Shown here piece after piece: positions 1-8,037 of a DNA stretch of 64,000 bases. The position numbers and the translations under genes are program-made. The stretch's first letter is position 1, and each line of letters starts with the position of its first letter. This DNA comes from Paraburkholderia terricola (GTDB taxonomy: Bacteria > Pseudomonadota > Gammaproteobacteria > Burkholderiales > Burkholderiaceae). The stretch covers positions 1 through 64,000 of the forward strand of contig NZ_FRAB01000041.1 in assembly GCF_900142195.1 (NCBI RefSeq), written 5' to 3'. The notes under the pieces are model-generated. The model ran no database searches and had not been told where the DNA came from. It saw nothing but the letters and a program-made list of their open reading frames with translations.

Positions 1-239
1 ACACCGGCCTTCTGCCATGCGACGAGCCGTCGCCAGCAGGCGGTGCCTGAGCCGCAACCCATTTCCTGCGGCAGCAGGTTCCACGCAATGCCCGAGCGCA
101 GCACGAACACGATGCCAGTCAGCACTGCTCGGTCTGGCGTCGGTTTGCGGCCCGCGTACTGGCGATTGCGCGGTGCTCGCGCGGGCAGAAGCGGTTCGAT
201 GAGTGACCACAATTCGTCGTCTATGAGTTCTTTAGGCAT
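1..239 (-). CDS. IS5-family (IS427-like) transposase, N-terminal part, runs off the window
   Basis: The minus-strand frame from the ATG at 237-239 stays open to the window edge (79 codons). It begins MPKELIDDELWSLIEPLLP and continues with the features of the OrfA / N-terminal domain of IS5-group transposases: a run of Pro/Arg, GRKPTPDRAVLTGI, VFVLRSGIAWNLLPQEMG, and a Trp-Arg-Arg-Leu helix near the cut. In this group the catalytic DDE residues lie in the later part or in a second frame reached by programmed frameshift, so they cannot be examined here. Whether the element is intact is unknown. Confidence 0.8.
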   Translation of the reverse strand, partial: MPKELIDDELWSLIEPLLPARAPRNRQYAGRKPTPDRAVLTGIVFVLRSGIAWNLLPQEMGCGSGTACWRRLVAWQKAG

Positions 240-302
240 TGCTTCCTGTCAGGCAAAACAAGACAAGAAGTTAACACCAAGTCAGAAAAGTTAACAGACC
301 CA
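1..302 (-). mobile_element. IS5-family insertion sequence, left part cut by window edge
   Basis: The minus strand from about 302 to 1 carries the 5' end of an insertion sequence. A transposase start lies at 239, and about 60 bp of non-coding end sequence lies before it. That end contains a direct repeat of AAGTTAACA at 268-276 and 288-296 (20-bp period), which could be transposase binding sites. The outer boundary is inferred from where the sequence changes after ..AACAGACCC; the other inverted repeat is outside the window, so the exact end and any target duplication cannot be checked. Confidence 0.55.
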
Positions 303-603
303 AAACTTAATTTCGCAACAGCTTCTTAGTGCCTGTTTTTCGGTTGTCCTTCCTCTTTTTTCTTCTTTGCGCAGTTCTGACGGCCGTCCCTGTCGAGGCG
401 GCGTGTAGCGTCGGCTGTTCCAACTTCACCTCTAACTGCGTCTCGATGGCGGCTAGCCATCGTCTGGACCTTTCCTTGCCCGTGGCGCGCGCGGCCCGAT
501 AAACAGCGCACTCAAACGGCAGCGCGCTCGCCGCGCCGCTGAACGCCGGTCGGTGCCACTGCCGCATCGACCAAGTCACGGATTCAATACAAGGAAAACA
601 AAC
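303..603. other. no recognisable gene
   Basis: This stretch between the IS end and the next gene has a T/C-rich patch near 340-370. A minus-strand open frame covers it (start about 756), ending in a very basic tail, but it has no ribosome binding site and no recognisable domain. I see no RNA gene or repeat. Confidence 0.4.
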
Positions 604-1227
604 ATGTACGTTCTTTACGACTACCGGTACGTGATTGCCTGCAGCAGGCTGCCGCATGAATTCAGGCGCGAATTCCGCAGGCTTGCCCGGGGTCGGGTCA
701 CCTCGACGTATGATTGGCGCACTCGGGCGAAGGATCCTGTGCCGGCCGAAACACAATGCCGGCGGGTGGCGGAGGTATTGGCGGGTTTTGAGGCGCTGCG
801 CGCGAGCGGATATGCTTTACAAACACCGTGGAACTTCAGCACCAAACATTTGCGGGTGCTCATCAATCGCTGGTCCACGCAGCGACTGACATCTGAAGAG
901 GCGGCCGAGAGACTCGAGCATTGGCGCCAGTTTTTGCGACGGATCAGAAAGCACCAGCTTATCGCTTTACTGAGTGCGCCTCTTACCGTGGGTGCGTCGG
1001 GTGTCGGGAGTAAAAATCTCCAATGCTCGCATATGGCAGCCTACTCGCGACCGGACATACCGGTGCTCACAAGCGATAAGGCGATGGAGGCTCTCACGGA
1101 ACACCGTGGCGACCTGCGCAAGGCGGCCCGCGCGCTGGGAACAACGACGCATTCTGTCTGTGAGGCCCTGAACGAAGGTCGGTCACGAGAGAGCCTGTTT
1201 CCTACTGGGCTCCCGATCGTGACCTGA
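604..1227 (+). CDS. hypothetical protein with weak integrase N-terminal-like segment
   Basis: This is a 207-residue protein. The ATG at 604 was chosen over the upstream one at 553 because AAGGAAAA sits just before it at 592-599. The middle (about residues 50-120) contains a pattern like NFSTKHLRVLINRW followed by a helix with LTSEEAAERLEHW, which resembles the SAM-like core-binding domain at the N-terminus of some tyrosine integrases. No catalytic domain follows. The C-terminal 40 residues (HRGDLRKAARALGTTTHSV) look like a helix-turn-helix. It lies between an IS end and a broken NERD gene, so it may be a remnant of a mobile element. Function is not assigned. Confidence 0.45.
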   Translation: MYVLYDYRYVIACSRLPHEFRREFRRLARGRVTSTYDWRTRAKDPVPAETQCRRVAEVLAGFEALRASGYALQTPWNFSTKHLRVLINRWSTQRLTSEEAAERLEHWRQFLRRIRKHQLIALLSAPLTVGASGVGSKNLQCSHMAAYSRPDIPVLTSDKAMEALTEHRGDLRKAARALGTTTHSVCEALNEGRSRESLFPTGLPIVT

Positions 1228-1289
1228 TGCTTGACTTCCCGTAGCGCTCGATACGCTGGTTCACCTGCATAAACAAAGGAGAAACCAGC

Positions 1290-2000
1290 ATGCTGATTCA
1301 GACAATAGTCGGGCTCACGGGCGCGTTGCTGTGTGCGTATCTGAGCTTTAACGAAAAACGTTTGGCTGATGAGGAAGTTCGAGAAGCGCGGGCGACCTCT
1401 GCCCAGGGGCGGTGGGAGGAAGGAGAGAGGGAGGTGTCAGCAGAGCTGCGCTGGCACCTCACGCGCCTGTGCGGCGATGACTGGGCAGTATTGGATGGTC
1501 TCGTACTGATTCACGCGCCGGGGAGCGCCTTTCCGACTGCTGAAATCGATCATCTGGCGATTACGCCGTTCGGAGTCTTCGTGGTCGAAACAAAGCATTG
1601 AACTGGTGTGGTCACACACGGTGAGACCGACGATACGGTCACGCTTACGACGGTTGATGGGCAGCGGTTCGTACGCACCTCGCCCATGAAGCAGAATGCG
1701 GCGAAGGTGCGGTTTCTGCTCAATCTGCTTCCGCCGCGGCTGTGGACCGTCGAAGGGCTCGGTGTCTTTTCGCATGAAGCGGTAATGGTGGTCCCCACGC
1801 TTCCCGCGGCGTTGCTTGAGCGTAGTGAACTTTATCGGCACCTGCGGATGCGCCAGCAGCAGTTTGCGCGCACGGGGACAGGGCGCCTGCCCGTTCGCAA
1901 GATCGCCGACGTGATCCTGCAACATGCAGACACGCGCCCCGAGGCTCTCGTTGAACACCGGCAACGCATCCAGGCGGGCCGCGCGCGCGGCCAAGGCTAG
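1290..2000 (+). pseudogene. NERD-domain (nuclease-related) protein, disrupted by in-frame TGA
   Basis: An AAAGGAGA site at 1275-1282 precedes ATG 1290. The frame reads an N-terminal hydrophobic segment (residues 1-18), a charged linker, then the NERD core: EIDHLAITPFGVFVVETKH. It stops at TGA 1599-1601. The same frame continues past the stop with TGVVTHGETDD and PMKQNAAKVRFL, matching the rest of a NERD domain, and ends at 2000. In NERD proteins the VVETK motif is normally followed by His/Asn-Trp-x-Gly, so the TGA replaces the conserved Trp codon TGG by one base change. Readthrough or a sequencing error are alternatives; a truncated 103-residue product would lack half the domain. Confidence 0.75.
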
Positions 2001-2040
2001 GCCGGATAACACTGCTGATACGGGGAAGAGCGAACTGCGC

Positions 2041-3141
2041 TCACCTTCTGCCCTTTCTCACCACCATCCACCGGGGCGACTTGAATCGCACAATGCTCAC
2101 ATAGAGCCACACATAAGTCGCCGCGAACACCACCACGAAGCAGAACAGATGCAGCGTATGCCGCCAGAACAACGTCGCCGGCACGACCGCGATCAGACAG
2201 AGCAGCCACAGATACGGCGACGTCAGCGAATTGCGCCGCGTCAACTCGCGAGCGGTGCGCGCGCCGACCGCCCAGCGCATCAGCCGCTTGTACACCAGCA
2301 TATGCAGATGCACGCCATCGGGAATGCCCGGCGACATGCCGCGAATGAACTTCTTGCGGTAGATCGAGAAGCAGGTCTCGAAGATCGGATACATGAAGAG
2401 CAGCACCGGATACCACGCCGACACGTCGCGATTGCGCATCACCAGCATGATCGACAGTTCGGCCAGCATGAAGCCGATGAAATACGCGCCGCCGTCGCCG
2501 AGAAAAATCAGCCCCGCTGGAAAATTCCAGATGAAGAAGCCGAGCACCGCGCCCATCATCATGAACGATGCCGACAGCACGATCGGGTCGTGCACCTGGA
2601 ACGCCACGTAGGCGAGCGACGCCAACATCATGAACGCGACCATCGACGCGAGGCCGTTGAAGCCGTCGATGATATTGATCGCGTTGGCGAGCGCCGCGAC
2701 GGCGAGCACGGTCACCGCAAACGAAATCACCGCATACGAGAGCAGAAAATCGAGCGGCGGCACGCTGATGCGCGTGACCGCGATATCGAGCAGGAAATAG
2801 GCGAGGGCGGCGGCCGCCATCGTGCAGACGAGGCGCGCAAGCGGCGACACGCGCTTGGTCAGATCCTCGATGAGCCCCGAGCCGAACGCCGGCATGCCGC
2901 ACGCGATCAGCCCGAGAATGCCGCCCGACACTGCCGGATATGCGCCATGCAACTGCACGGCGGACACGATCAGCCCGAGCAGAATGCCGGTTCCGCCGAT
3001 GCGCGGCACCGGCCGCACATGGAATTTCTGCACGCCGGCCAGATCGGTGTCGGTGGAGAATTTTTCATGCAGATGCGCGTAGCGCACGATCAACAGCGTG
3101 ATCAGCAGTGAAACGAGAAAGCCGAGCGCAAAACTGAGCAT
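2041..3141 (-). CDS. MraY/WecA-family polyprenyl-phosphate sugar-1-phosphate transferase
   Basis: A 366-residue integral membrane protein with about ten hydrophobic segments. Family motifs are in order: RPVPRIGGTGILLG near the N-terminus (conserved cytoplasmic loop), NAINIIDGFNGLAS (Asp-rich metal/substrate site), FLGDGGAYFIGF, and the late HLHML motif (the HxH signature of the bacterial branch). The family moves a sugar-1-phosphate, often GlcNAc or GalNAc type, from UDP-sugar to undecaprenyl phosphate, starting O-antigen, capsule or enterobacterial-common-antigen-like glycans. The start at 3141 was chosen because it begins the first membrane helix; upstream in-frame residues are Arg/Pro-rich. 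The donor sugar cannot be read. The polysaccharide genes at 15-21 kb are possible partners. Confidence 0.85.
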   Translation of the reverse strand: MLSFALGFLVSLLITLLIVRYAHLHEKFSTDTDLAGVQKFHVRPVPRIGGTGILLGLIVSAVQLHGAYPAVSGGILGLIACGMPAFGSGLIEDLTKRVSPLARLVCTMAAAALAYFLLDIAVTRISVPPLDFLLSYAVISFAVTVLAVAALANAINIIDGFNGLASMVAFMMLASLAYVAFQVHDPIVLSASFMMMGAVLGFFIWNFPAGLIFLGDGGAYFIGFMLAELSIMLVMRNRDVSAWYPVLLFMYPIFETCFSIYRKKFIRGMSPGIPDGVHLHMLVYKRLMRWAVGARTARELTRRNSLTSPYLWLLCLIAVVPATLFWRHTLHLFCFVVVFAATYVWLYVSIVRFKSPRWMVVRKGRR

Positions 3142-3413
3142 GAAAGTGGGCCTGAGCGAAGACGCCGAATTATACAAATGAAATCCGGGCCGCCCGGAAA
3201 AGCGGCATTCCCGCCGAGCCCGTGGCAAATCCCAGATAGTGAGGTTCGGGCTGCCCGCAAACGCCCGCCAGTCATGGATTCCACCTATTTAGCGAGCACT
3301 CGCGCGCGTCGTTAACCCGGGATGCGGCGACGTGTCGGTCATGCGCCGAAAGAAGCATGCCGCGCATGCCAGCCTGTTTTCGCCGCCGATCGGCAAGACG
3401 TTCCGGAGACCCA

Positions 3414-4964
3414 ATGCTAAATAACATCACAATTCGTGGCGGCCTGACGCTGGTGATCAGCGTATTCGTCGTTTTCCTGCTGACGGTGATCGGTGTCGGC
3501 TATGGCGCGCTCAAGCTCGCCAACAGCAGTCTCGACGACACGCAGCGCAGCGCCGTCGCGCTGTCGCATCTGAAGGCGAGTTCGGAGAAGCTGCTGCAAG
3601 TGCAACTCGCGCTGGGCACGTATCAGACGCTCTTTAGCGTCGGCAAGCAGACCGACGATCTGTTGCCGGCCGCGCACAAGGTGCTGGTCGAATCGAACAA
3701 GGATTTCCGCAACTACATGGCCGGCCCGTTCACCAACGAGGACGAGAAGAAGCTCGCGCAAAGCGTCGAGCAGGCGCGCGCGACGCTGGTCGATAAGGCG
3801 ATCGAACCGGAGTTCAAGGCGCTCGCCGACTTCGACTTCAATACCTTCCGCAATATTCAGGGCGAGACGGCCAACGGCTTTTACGCGAGCTATTCGAAGG
3901 CCATCGACGCGCTCGAGCGCTCGCAGACCGGCAACCAGCGGCAGCAAGCCGCAACCGCCGAACAGCGCTTCGAAATGGCGACGCTGCTGTTCGTCTCGGT
4001 CGGCGTCATCGCGATCGTGATCGGCGTGGCGGCGCGCGCCGCTTTGTCGGCGGCGCTGATCAAGCCGGTGAACGCGACCGTCAAGCATTTCGAGCGAATC
4101 GCCGCCGGCGATCTGACGGTTGCGATCGCGAGCAAATCGCGCAACGAGATGGGCCAGTTGCTGAGCGCGCTGACGAAGATGCGCGACGGTCTGGTGGAAA
4201 CCGTGGCCAAGGTGCGCGGCAGCACCACGGCAATCACGCTGGGCGCGAACGAAATCGCCTCGGGCAATGCGGATCTGTCGTCGCGCACCGAGCAGCAGGC
4301 GGCCGCGCTTCAGCAGACCGCGGCGAGCATGGAACAGCTTTCGGCCACGGTGAAGCAGAACGCGGACAACGCGAAGCAGGCGAACCGCCTCGCGCAAGGC
4401 GCGCTCGATACGGTGACGCGCGGCGGGGCGGTGGTGTCGCGCGTCACCGAGACCATGGACGGCATTACCGAATCGTCGCGCAAGGTGGCCGAGATCATCG
4501 GCATGATCGAGGGCATCGCATTTCAGACCAACATCCTCGCGCTGAACGCGGCGGTGGAAGCGGCGCGGGCGGGCGAGCAGGGGCGCGGCTTCGCGGTGGT
4601 GGCGTCGGAAGTACGCAGTCTCGCGCAGCGTTCGGGCGCGGCGGCCAAGGAGATCAAGGAACTGATCGGCGAATCGGCCGCCAAGGTGCGGGAGGGCGCC
4701 TCGCTCGTCTCCGATGCGCAAAAGACGATTCAGGAAGCGCTCGGCGCGGTGCAGCGCGTGACCGGCGTGATGAACGAGATCGAGGCATCCGCGCACGAGC
4801 AGAGCGACGGCATCGAACAGGTCAACAAGGCGGTTTCGCAGATCGACGAAGTCACGCAGCACAATGCGGCGCTCGTCGAGGAGGCGGCCGCGGCGGCGAA
4901 GTCGCTCGAAGAACAGGCGGGGCTGTTGCGCGACGCGGTCGCGGTGTTTCAGGTGGCGGCCTAG
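3414..4964 (+). CDS. methyl-accepting chemotaxis protein
   Basis: A 516-residue transducer. The first membrane helix is at residues 11-31, followed by a periplasmic four-helix-bundle-type sensor of about 155 residues, a second membrane helix near 189-210, a HAMP domain (about 211-265, with LIKPVNATVKHFERIAAGDL), then the long coiled-coil signalling domain. The hairpin tip that binds CheA/CheW is intact (IAFQTNILALNAAVEAARAG, then EQGRGFAVVASEVRSLAQRS). No C-terminal CheR-tethering pentapeptide is present; the protein ends AVFQVAA. The start at 3414 is directly before the first membrane helix. The ligand is unknown. It stands alone, with no che genes in the window. Confidence 0.93.
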   Translation: MLNNITIRGGLTLVISVFVVFLLTVIGVGYGALKLANSSLDDTQRSAVALSHLKASSEKLLQVQLALGTYQTLFSVGKQTDDLLPAAHKVLVESNKDFRNYMAGPFTNEDEKKLAQSVEQARATLVDKAIEPEFKALADFDFNTFRNIQGETANGFYASYSKAIDALERSQTGNQRQQAATAEQRFEMATLLFVSVGVIAIVIGVAARAALSAALIKPVNATVKHFERIAAGDLTVAIASKSRNEMGQLLSALTKMRDGLVETVAKVRGSTTAITLGANEIASGNADLSSRTEQQAAALQQTAASMEQLSATVKQNADNAKQANRLAQGALDTVTRGGAVVSRVTETMDGITESSRKVAEIIGMIEGIAFQTNILALNAAVEAARAGEQGRGFAVVASEVRSLAQRSGAAAKEIKELIGESAAKVREGASLVSDAQKTIQEALGAVQRVTGVMNEIEASAHEQSDGIEQVNKAVSQIDEVTQHNAALVEEAAAAAKSLEEQAGLLRDAVAVFQVAA

Positions 4965-4971
4965 CGCCCAT

Positions 4972-4986
4972 GCACGAATGAGGTGC
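4972..4986. promoter_or_regulatory. putative NtrC (NtrC/GlnG) binding site of the guanidine operon
   Basis: GCACGAATGAGGTGC has the dyad core GCAC-N6-GGTGC of the enterobacterial NtrC consensus (GCACY-N4-TGGTGC), with one mismatch in each half next to the spacer. Its centre is about 90 bp upstream of the -24 element at 5070, a normal enhancer distance for an NtrC-activated sigma-54 promoter. Confidence 0.5.
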
Positions 4987-5069
4987 CGGTCGCGCATGCC
5001 GCGGTGCGCCCCGTCCCCGCAGCGGGGCACATATCCGCCGCGCCGGGCCGAAATACGGCGATTTCCCGC

Positions 5070-5085
5070 TGGCACGCTTCTGGCA
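5070..5085 (+). promoter_or_regulatory. sigma-54 (RpoN) promoter of the guanidine operon
   Basis: TGGCACGCTTCTGGCA matches the -24/-12 consensus TGGCACG-N4-TTGCA at all fixed positions but one (T to G in the -12 box). The essential GG and GC doublets are 10 bp apart. Predicted transcription start is about 5095, some 50 nt before the riboswitch. Confidence 0.65.
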
Positions 5086-5142
5086 TAAGAACAGGCGCAA
5101 GGAGCCGGCGCGTCATCCGGTTCAGCACACAATCTGGAAATG

Positions 5143-5238
5143 GACGGCTAGGGTTCCGGCCTGCTTCACGCAGGCGCTGGTCCGAGAGCTGTCGACCTCA
5201 GGCGAGGTTACACGGCGGGATAAAAGCCCGGGAGAGAA
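5143..5238 (+). ncRNA. guanidine-I riboswitch (ykkC leader)
   Basis: The leader carries the near-invariant ykkC/guanidine-I segments in order: CTAGGGTTCC (5148-5157), a hairpin CCTGC/GCAGG (5160-5174), TGGTCCGAGAG (5179-5189), a second hairpin with CCTC/GAGG arms, and ACGGCGGGATAAAAGCCCGG followed by GAGA (ending about 5235). The guanidine-I class binds free guanidinium and turns on guanidine carriers and guanidine-degrading enzymes. It ends about 55 nt before the start codon of the first operon gene. The sequence match is strong. Whether control is by termination or translation is not clear: no separate U-rich terminator was seen between it and the gene. Confidence 0.93.
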
Positions 5239-5293
5239 CGCGATGTTTGCGCTGCTCCCTGCCGCCGCTAACCGTCCCTTCGAGGTCAACCTC

Positions 5294-6364
5294 ATGCGCA
5301 AGCTCGTCCGCTTTCTCGGCATTGCCGCCGTCTCCCTCGCCGCCTTCACCTCAACGACTTCGTTTGCCGCCGGCCGCACCGACTTCAAGGTGTGCTGGAC
5401 CATTTACGCCGGCTGGATGCCGTGGGGCGAGGCCAAAACCCAGGGCATCGTCTCGAAGTGGGCGAAGAAATACGGCATCAACGTCGATGTCGTGCAACTG
5501 AACGATTACGTCGAATCCATCAACCAGTACACCGCCGGCAAGTTCGACGGCTGCGCGATGACGAACATGGACGCGCTGACCATTCCGGCCTCGGGCGGCG
5601 TCGATTCGACCGCGCTCATCGTCAGCGACTATTCGAACGGCAACGATGGCGTGCTCATCAAGGGCAAGGGCAAACAGGTCGCCGATCTGAAGGGCCAGCA
5701 GGTCAATCTCGTGCAGTTCTCCGTGTCGCACTATCTGCTGGCGCGCGCGTTGGACAGCGCGCACATGAGCGAGCGCGACCTCAAGGTGGTCAACACGTCG
5801 GACGCCGACATCTCGGGTGCGTTCGCGACGCCCGCCGTCCATAACGCCGTGACGTGGAACCCGATGCTCGCCGATCTCAAGGCGCAGCCGAACGTCACCG
5901 AAGTCTTCGATTCGAGCCGCATTCCCGGCGAAATCATGGACATGATGGTGGTCAACACGCAGACCCTGCGCGACAACCCCGCGCTCGGCAAGGCGCTGAC
6001 GGGCGCCTGGTTCGAAATGGTCGCGCTGATGCACGCCAACAGCGCCGGCAGCACGGCCGCGCTCACCGCGATGGCGAAGGCGTCGGGCACCGATCTCGCG
6101 GGCTTCAAGGGCCAGTTGTCGACCACCGCGCTGTTCTACACGCCGCAGGCCGCCGTCGACTTCGTCACCAATCCCGATCTGCCGAAGATCATGGCGCGCG
6201 TCGCGAAGTTCTCGTTCGATCACGGTTTGCTCGGGCAGAACGCGAAGAGCGCCGACGTGGTCGGCATGGCGTTCGACAAGGGCGTGGTGGTCGGCAGCAA
6301 GAGCAACGTCAAGCTGCGCTTCGATCCGACCTACGTGAAGATGGCCGCGGCCGGCCAGCTCTGA
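5294..6364 (+). CDS. guanidine/urea-carboxylase-linked ABC transporter, substrate-binding protein
   Basis: A 356-residue periplasmic protein with a signal peptide at residues 1-26 (basic start MRKLVR, hydrophobic core, cut after SFAA). It is related to NitT/TauT-type binding proteins and starts with a conserved region containing CWTIYAGWMPWGEA. It is the first gene behind the guanidine-I riboswitch and forms an importer with the next two genes. The family was annotated as urea-carboxylase-related because of its neighbours; the riboswitch makes guanidine the likelier ligand. The start at 5294 is preceded by GAGGTCA. An upstream in-frame ATG at 5243 lies at the riboswitch 3' end and would spoil the signal peptide. 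Confidence 0.88.
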   Translation: MRKLVRFLGIAAVSLAAFTSTTSFAAGRTDFKVCWTIYAGWMPWGEAKTQGIVSKWAKKYGINVDVVQLNDYVESINQYTAGKFDGCAMTNMDALTIPASGGVDSTALIVSDYSNGNDGVLIKGKGKQVADLKGQQVNLVQFSVSHYLLARALDSAHMSERDLKVVNTSDADISGAFATPAVHNAVTWNPMLADLKAQPNVTEVFDSSRIPGEIMDMMVVNTQTLRDNPALGKALTGAWFEMVALMHANSAGSTAALTAMAKASGTDLAGFKGQLSTTALFYTPQAAVDFVTNPDLPKIMARVAKFSFDHGLLGQNAKSADVVGMAFDKGVVVGSKSNVKLRFDPTYVKMAAAGQL

Positions 6365-6400
6365 GCCCGATTCCTCACGCTTTCTGCAAGGCAGGCATCC

Positions 6401-7216
6401 ATGCGACTCATCAATCGACATCCGAGCCGAAGCGGCGGCCTGACGCTGCTGTTGCTGCCGTTCATCGTCATGGCGGCGGTCTATTTCACCGGCTCGTCGA
6501 TGCGGCTCAAGGCCAATCCCGATGACAAGCTGCTGCCGGGCGCGACGCAGATGAGCGACGCCATCAAGGAAGTGGCGTTCACCGAGGACAAGCGCACCGG
6601 CGAGTATCTGCTGTGGGCCGACACCGCGTCGAGCTTGCGGCGGCTCGGCATCGGCCTCGCGGTGAGCGCCGTGATCGCGCTCGCGGCGGCGCTCGCGACG
6701 TCGGCTTTTCCGCTCGTCAGCGCGACGTTTTCGCCGTTCGTCACGGTGATATCGATGACCCCGCCGCTCGCGGTGCTGCCCATCCTGTTCATCGTGTTCG
6801 GGCTCGACGAATTGTCGAAGGTGGTGCTGATCGTGGTCGGCATCACGCCGATGATCATTCGCGATCTGCACGCGCGCGGCCGTGAGATCCCGACCGAACT
6901 GTGGGTCAAGGCGCAAACGCTCGGTGCGACGAGCTGGACCTTGATCCTGCGCCTCCTGCTGCCGCAATTGCTGCCGCGCCTGCTGGTCGCGATGCGGCTC
7001 TCGCTCTGCTCCGCGTGGCTGTTTCTGATCGCAGCCGAAGCGATTGCGGCGACGGACGGGCTCGGCTACCGCATCTTTCTGGTACGCCGTTACCTTGCGA
7101 TGGACGTGATCCTGCCTTACGTCGCGTGGATCACGCTGCTCGCCTGGGTCACCGACGAACTGCTGCGCCGCCTCACGCGCTGGTCGTTCCCGTGGTACGG
7201 CGGAGACGCGCGATGA
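6401..7216 (+). CDS. ABC transporter permease (NitT/TauT type), guanidine operon
   Basis: A 271-residue inner-membrane permease with about six hydrophobic segments. The cytoplasmic EAA-type coupling loop is visible as ELWVKAQTLGATSWTLILRL, which docks onto the ATPase encoded next. It lies 36 bp after the binding-protein gene. Its stop codon overlaps the start of the ATPase gene (ATGA at 7213-7216), showing translational coupling. Together with its neighbours it should import guanidinium or a related cation. Confidence 0.88.
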   Translation: MRLINRHPSRSGGLTLLLLPFIVMAAVYFTGSSMRLKANPDDKLLPGATQMSDAIKEVAFTEDKRTGEYLLWADTASSLRRLGIGLAVSAVIALAAALATSAFPLVSATFSPFVTVISMTPPLAVLPILFIVFGLDELSKVVLIVVGITPMIIRDLHARGREIPTELWVKAQTLGATSWTLILRLLLPQLLPRLLVAMRLSLCSAWLFLIAAEAIAATDGLGYRIFLVRRYLAMDVILPYVAWITLLAWVTDELLRRLTRWSFPWYGGDAR

Positions 7217-8028
7217 TCGAAGTGCGCAACGTCTGGAAGTCTTATGGCGATCAGGTCGTGCTCGAACGGCTCGACTTGCGGATCGAAGCAGGCGAGTTCT
7301 GTTCGATGGTCGGCGCGTCGGGCTGCGGCAAGTCGACGTTCCTGCGCCTGCTGCTCGGCCAGGAACGGGCGACACGCGGCGCGATTCTGCTCGACGGCGA
7401 ACCGCTGCCGGCGGAACCGGATGCGCATCGCGGCGTGGTGTTCCAGCGCTATTCGGTATTCGGGCATCTGAGCGTGCTTCGCAACGTGATGCTCGGCCTC
7501 GAATTGCCGCGCGCGAAACTGACCGGCCGCCTCTTTGGTGCGAAGCGGCGCGCCGCGCGCGACGAAGCCGTCGCGATGCTGGAACGCGTGGGCCTCGGCG
7601 CGTCGCTGGACAAGTATCCGCAGCACCTGTCGGGCGGCATGCAGCAGCGTCTCGCGATTGCCCAGGCGCTGATGATGAAGCCGCGCGTGCTGCTGCTCGA
7701 CGAGCCGTTCGGCGCGCTCGATCCCGGCATCCGCAAGGACATGCACGACTTGCTGCTCGGGCTATGGCGCGAAACGAAGCTGACGATCTTCATGGTCACG
7801 CACGACCTGAAGGAAGGTTTCACGCTCGGCAGCCGCGTGCTGGTGTTCGACAAGGTCCGTGTCGATCCGCAGGCGCCTGGCGCCTATGGCGCGCGCATCA
7901 CCTACAACATTCCGCTCGACCACAGCCGCGCCAGCGCATCGTCCCTCCATCTGGCCCAGGCCGTCGTGCGGGGCGCGGAACGGGTCGACGCGCGGGTCGA
8001 CTCGCGGATCGCCACGATCTCCGTGTGA
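7213..8028 (+). CDS. ABC transporter ATP-binding protein, guanidine operon
   Basis: A 271-residue ATPase with a full motif set: Walker A GASGCGKST (about residues 36-44), Q-loop near VVFQRYSVF, signature LSGGMQQRLAIAQAL, Walker B VLLLDEPFGALD and H-loop MVTHD. It resembles the ATPases of nitrate/taurine/sulfonate importers. It overlaps the permease by 4 bp and is followed 9 bp later by the first deiminase-type subunit. The extra C-terminal 45 residues are not a recognised domain. Confidence 0.9.
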   Translation: MIEVRNVWKSYGDQVVLERLDLRIEAGEFCSMVGASGCGKSTFLRLLLGQERATRGAILLDGEPLPAEPDAHRGVVFQRYSVFGHLSVLRNVMLGLELPRAKLTGRLFGAKRRAARDEAVAMLERVGLGASLDKYPQHLSGGMQQRLAIAQALMMKPRVLLLDEPFGALDPGIRKDMHDLLLGLWRETKLTIFMVTHDLKEGFTLGSRVLVFDKVRVDPQAPGAYGARITYNIPLDHSRASASSLHLAQAVVRGAERVDARVDSRIATISV

Positions 8029-8037
8029 AGAAAAATC

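Noticed and set aside
307..756. 149-codon minus-strand frame near the IS
   Set aside because: It overlaps the better-supported gene at 604, has no ribosome binding site, and its basic tail is not a known domain.
1924..3111. 395-codon plus-strand frame over the sugar-1-phosphate transferase
   Set aside because: His/Arg-rich shadow. The minus strand carries all family motifs.
5008..5028. GCCCCG/CGGGGC hairpin after the chemotaxis receptor as a terminator
   Set aside because: A stem can form but no T run follows, and it lies between the putative NtrC site and the promoter. It was too weak to list.
3417..5132. 571-codon antisense frame across the chemotaxis receptor
   Set aside because: Arg-rich shadow of the receptor gene, which has complete MCP domains.
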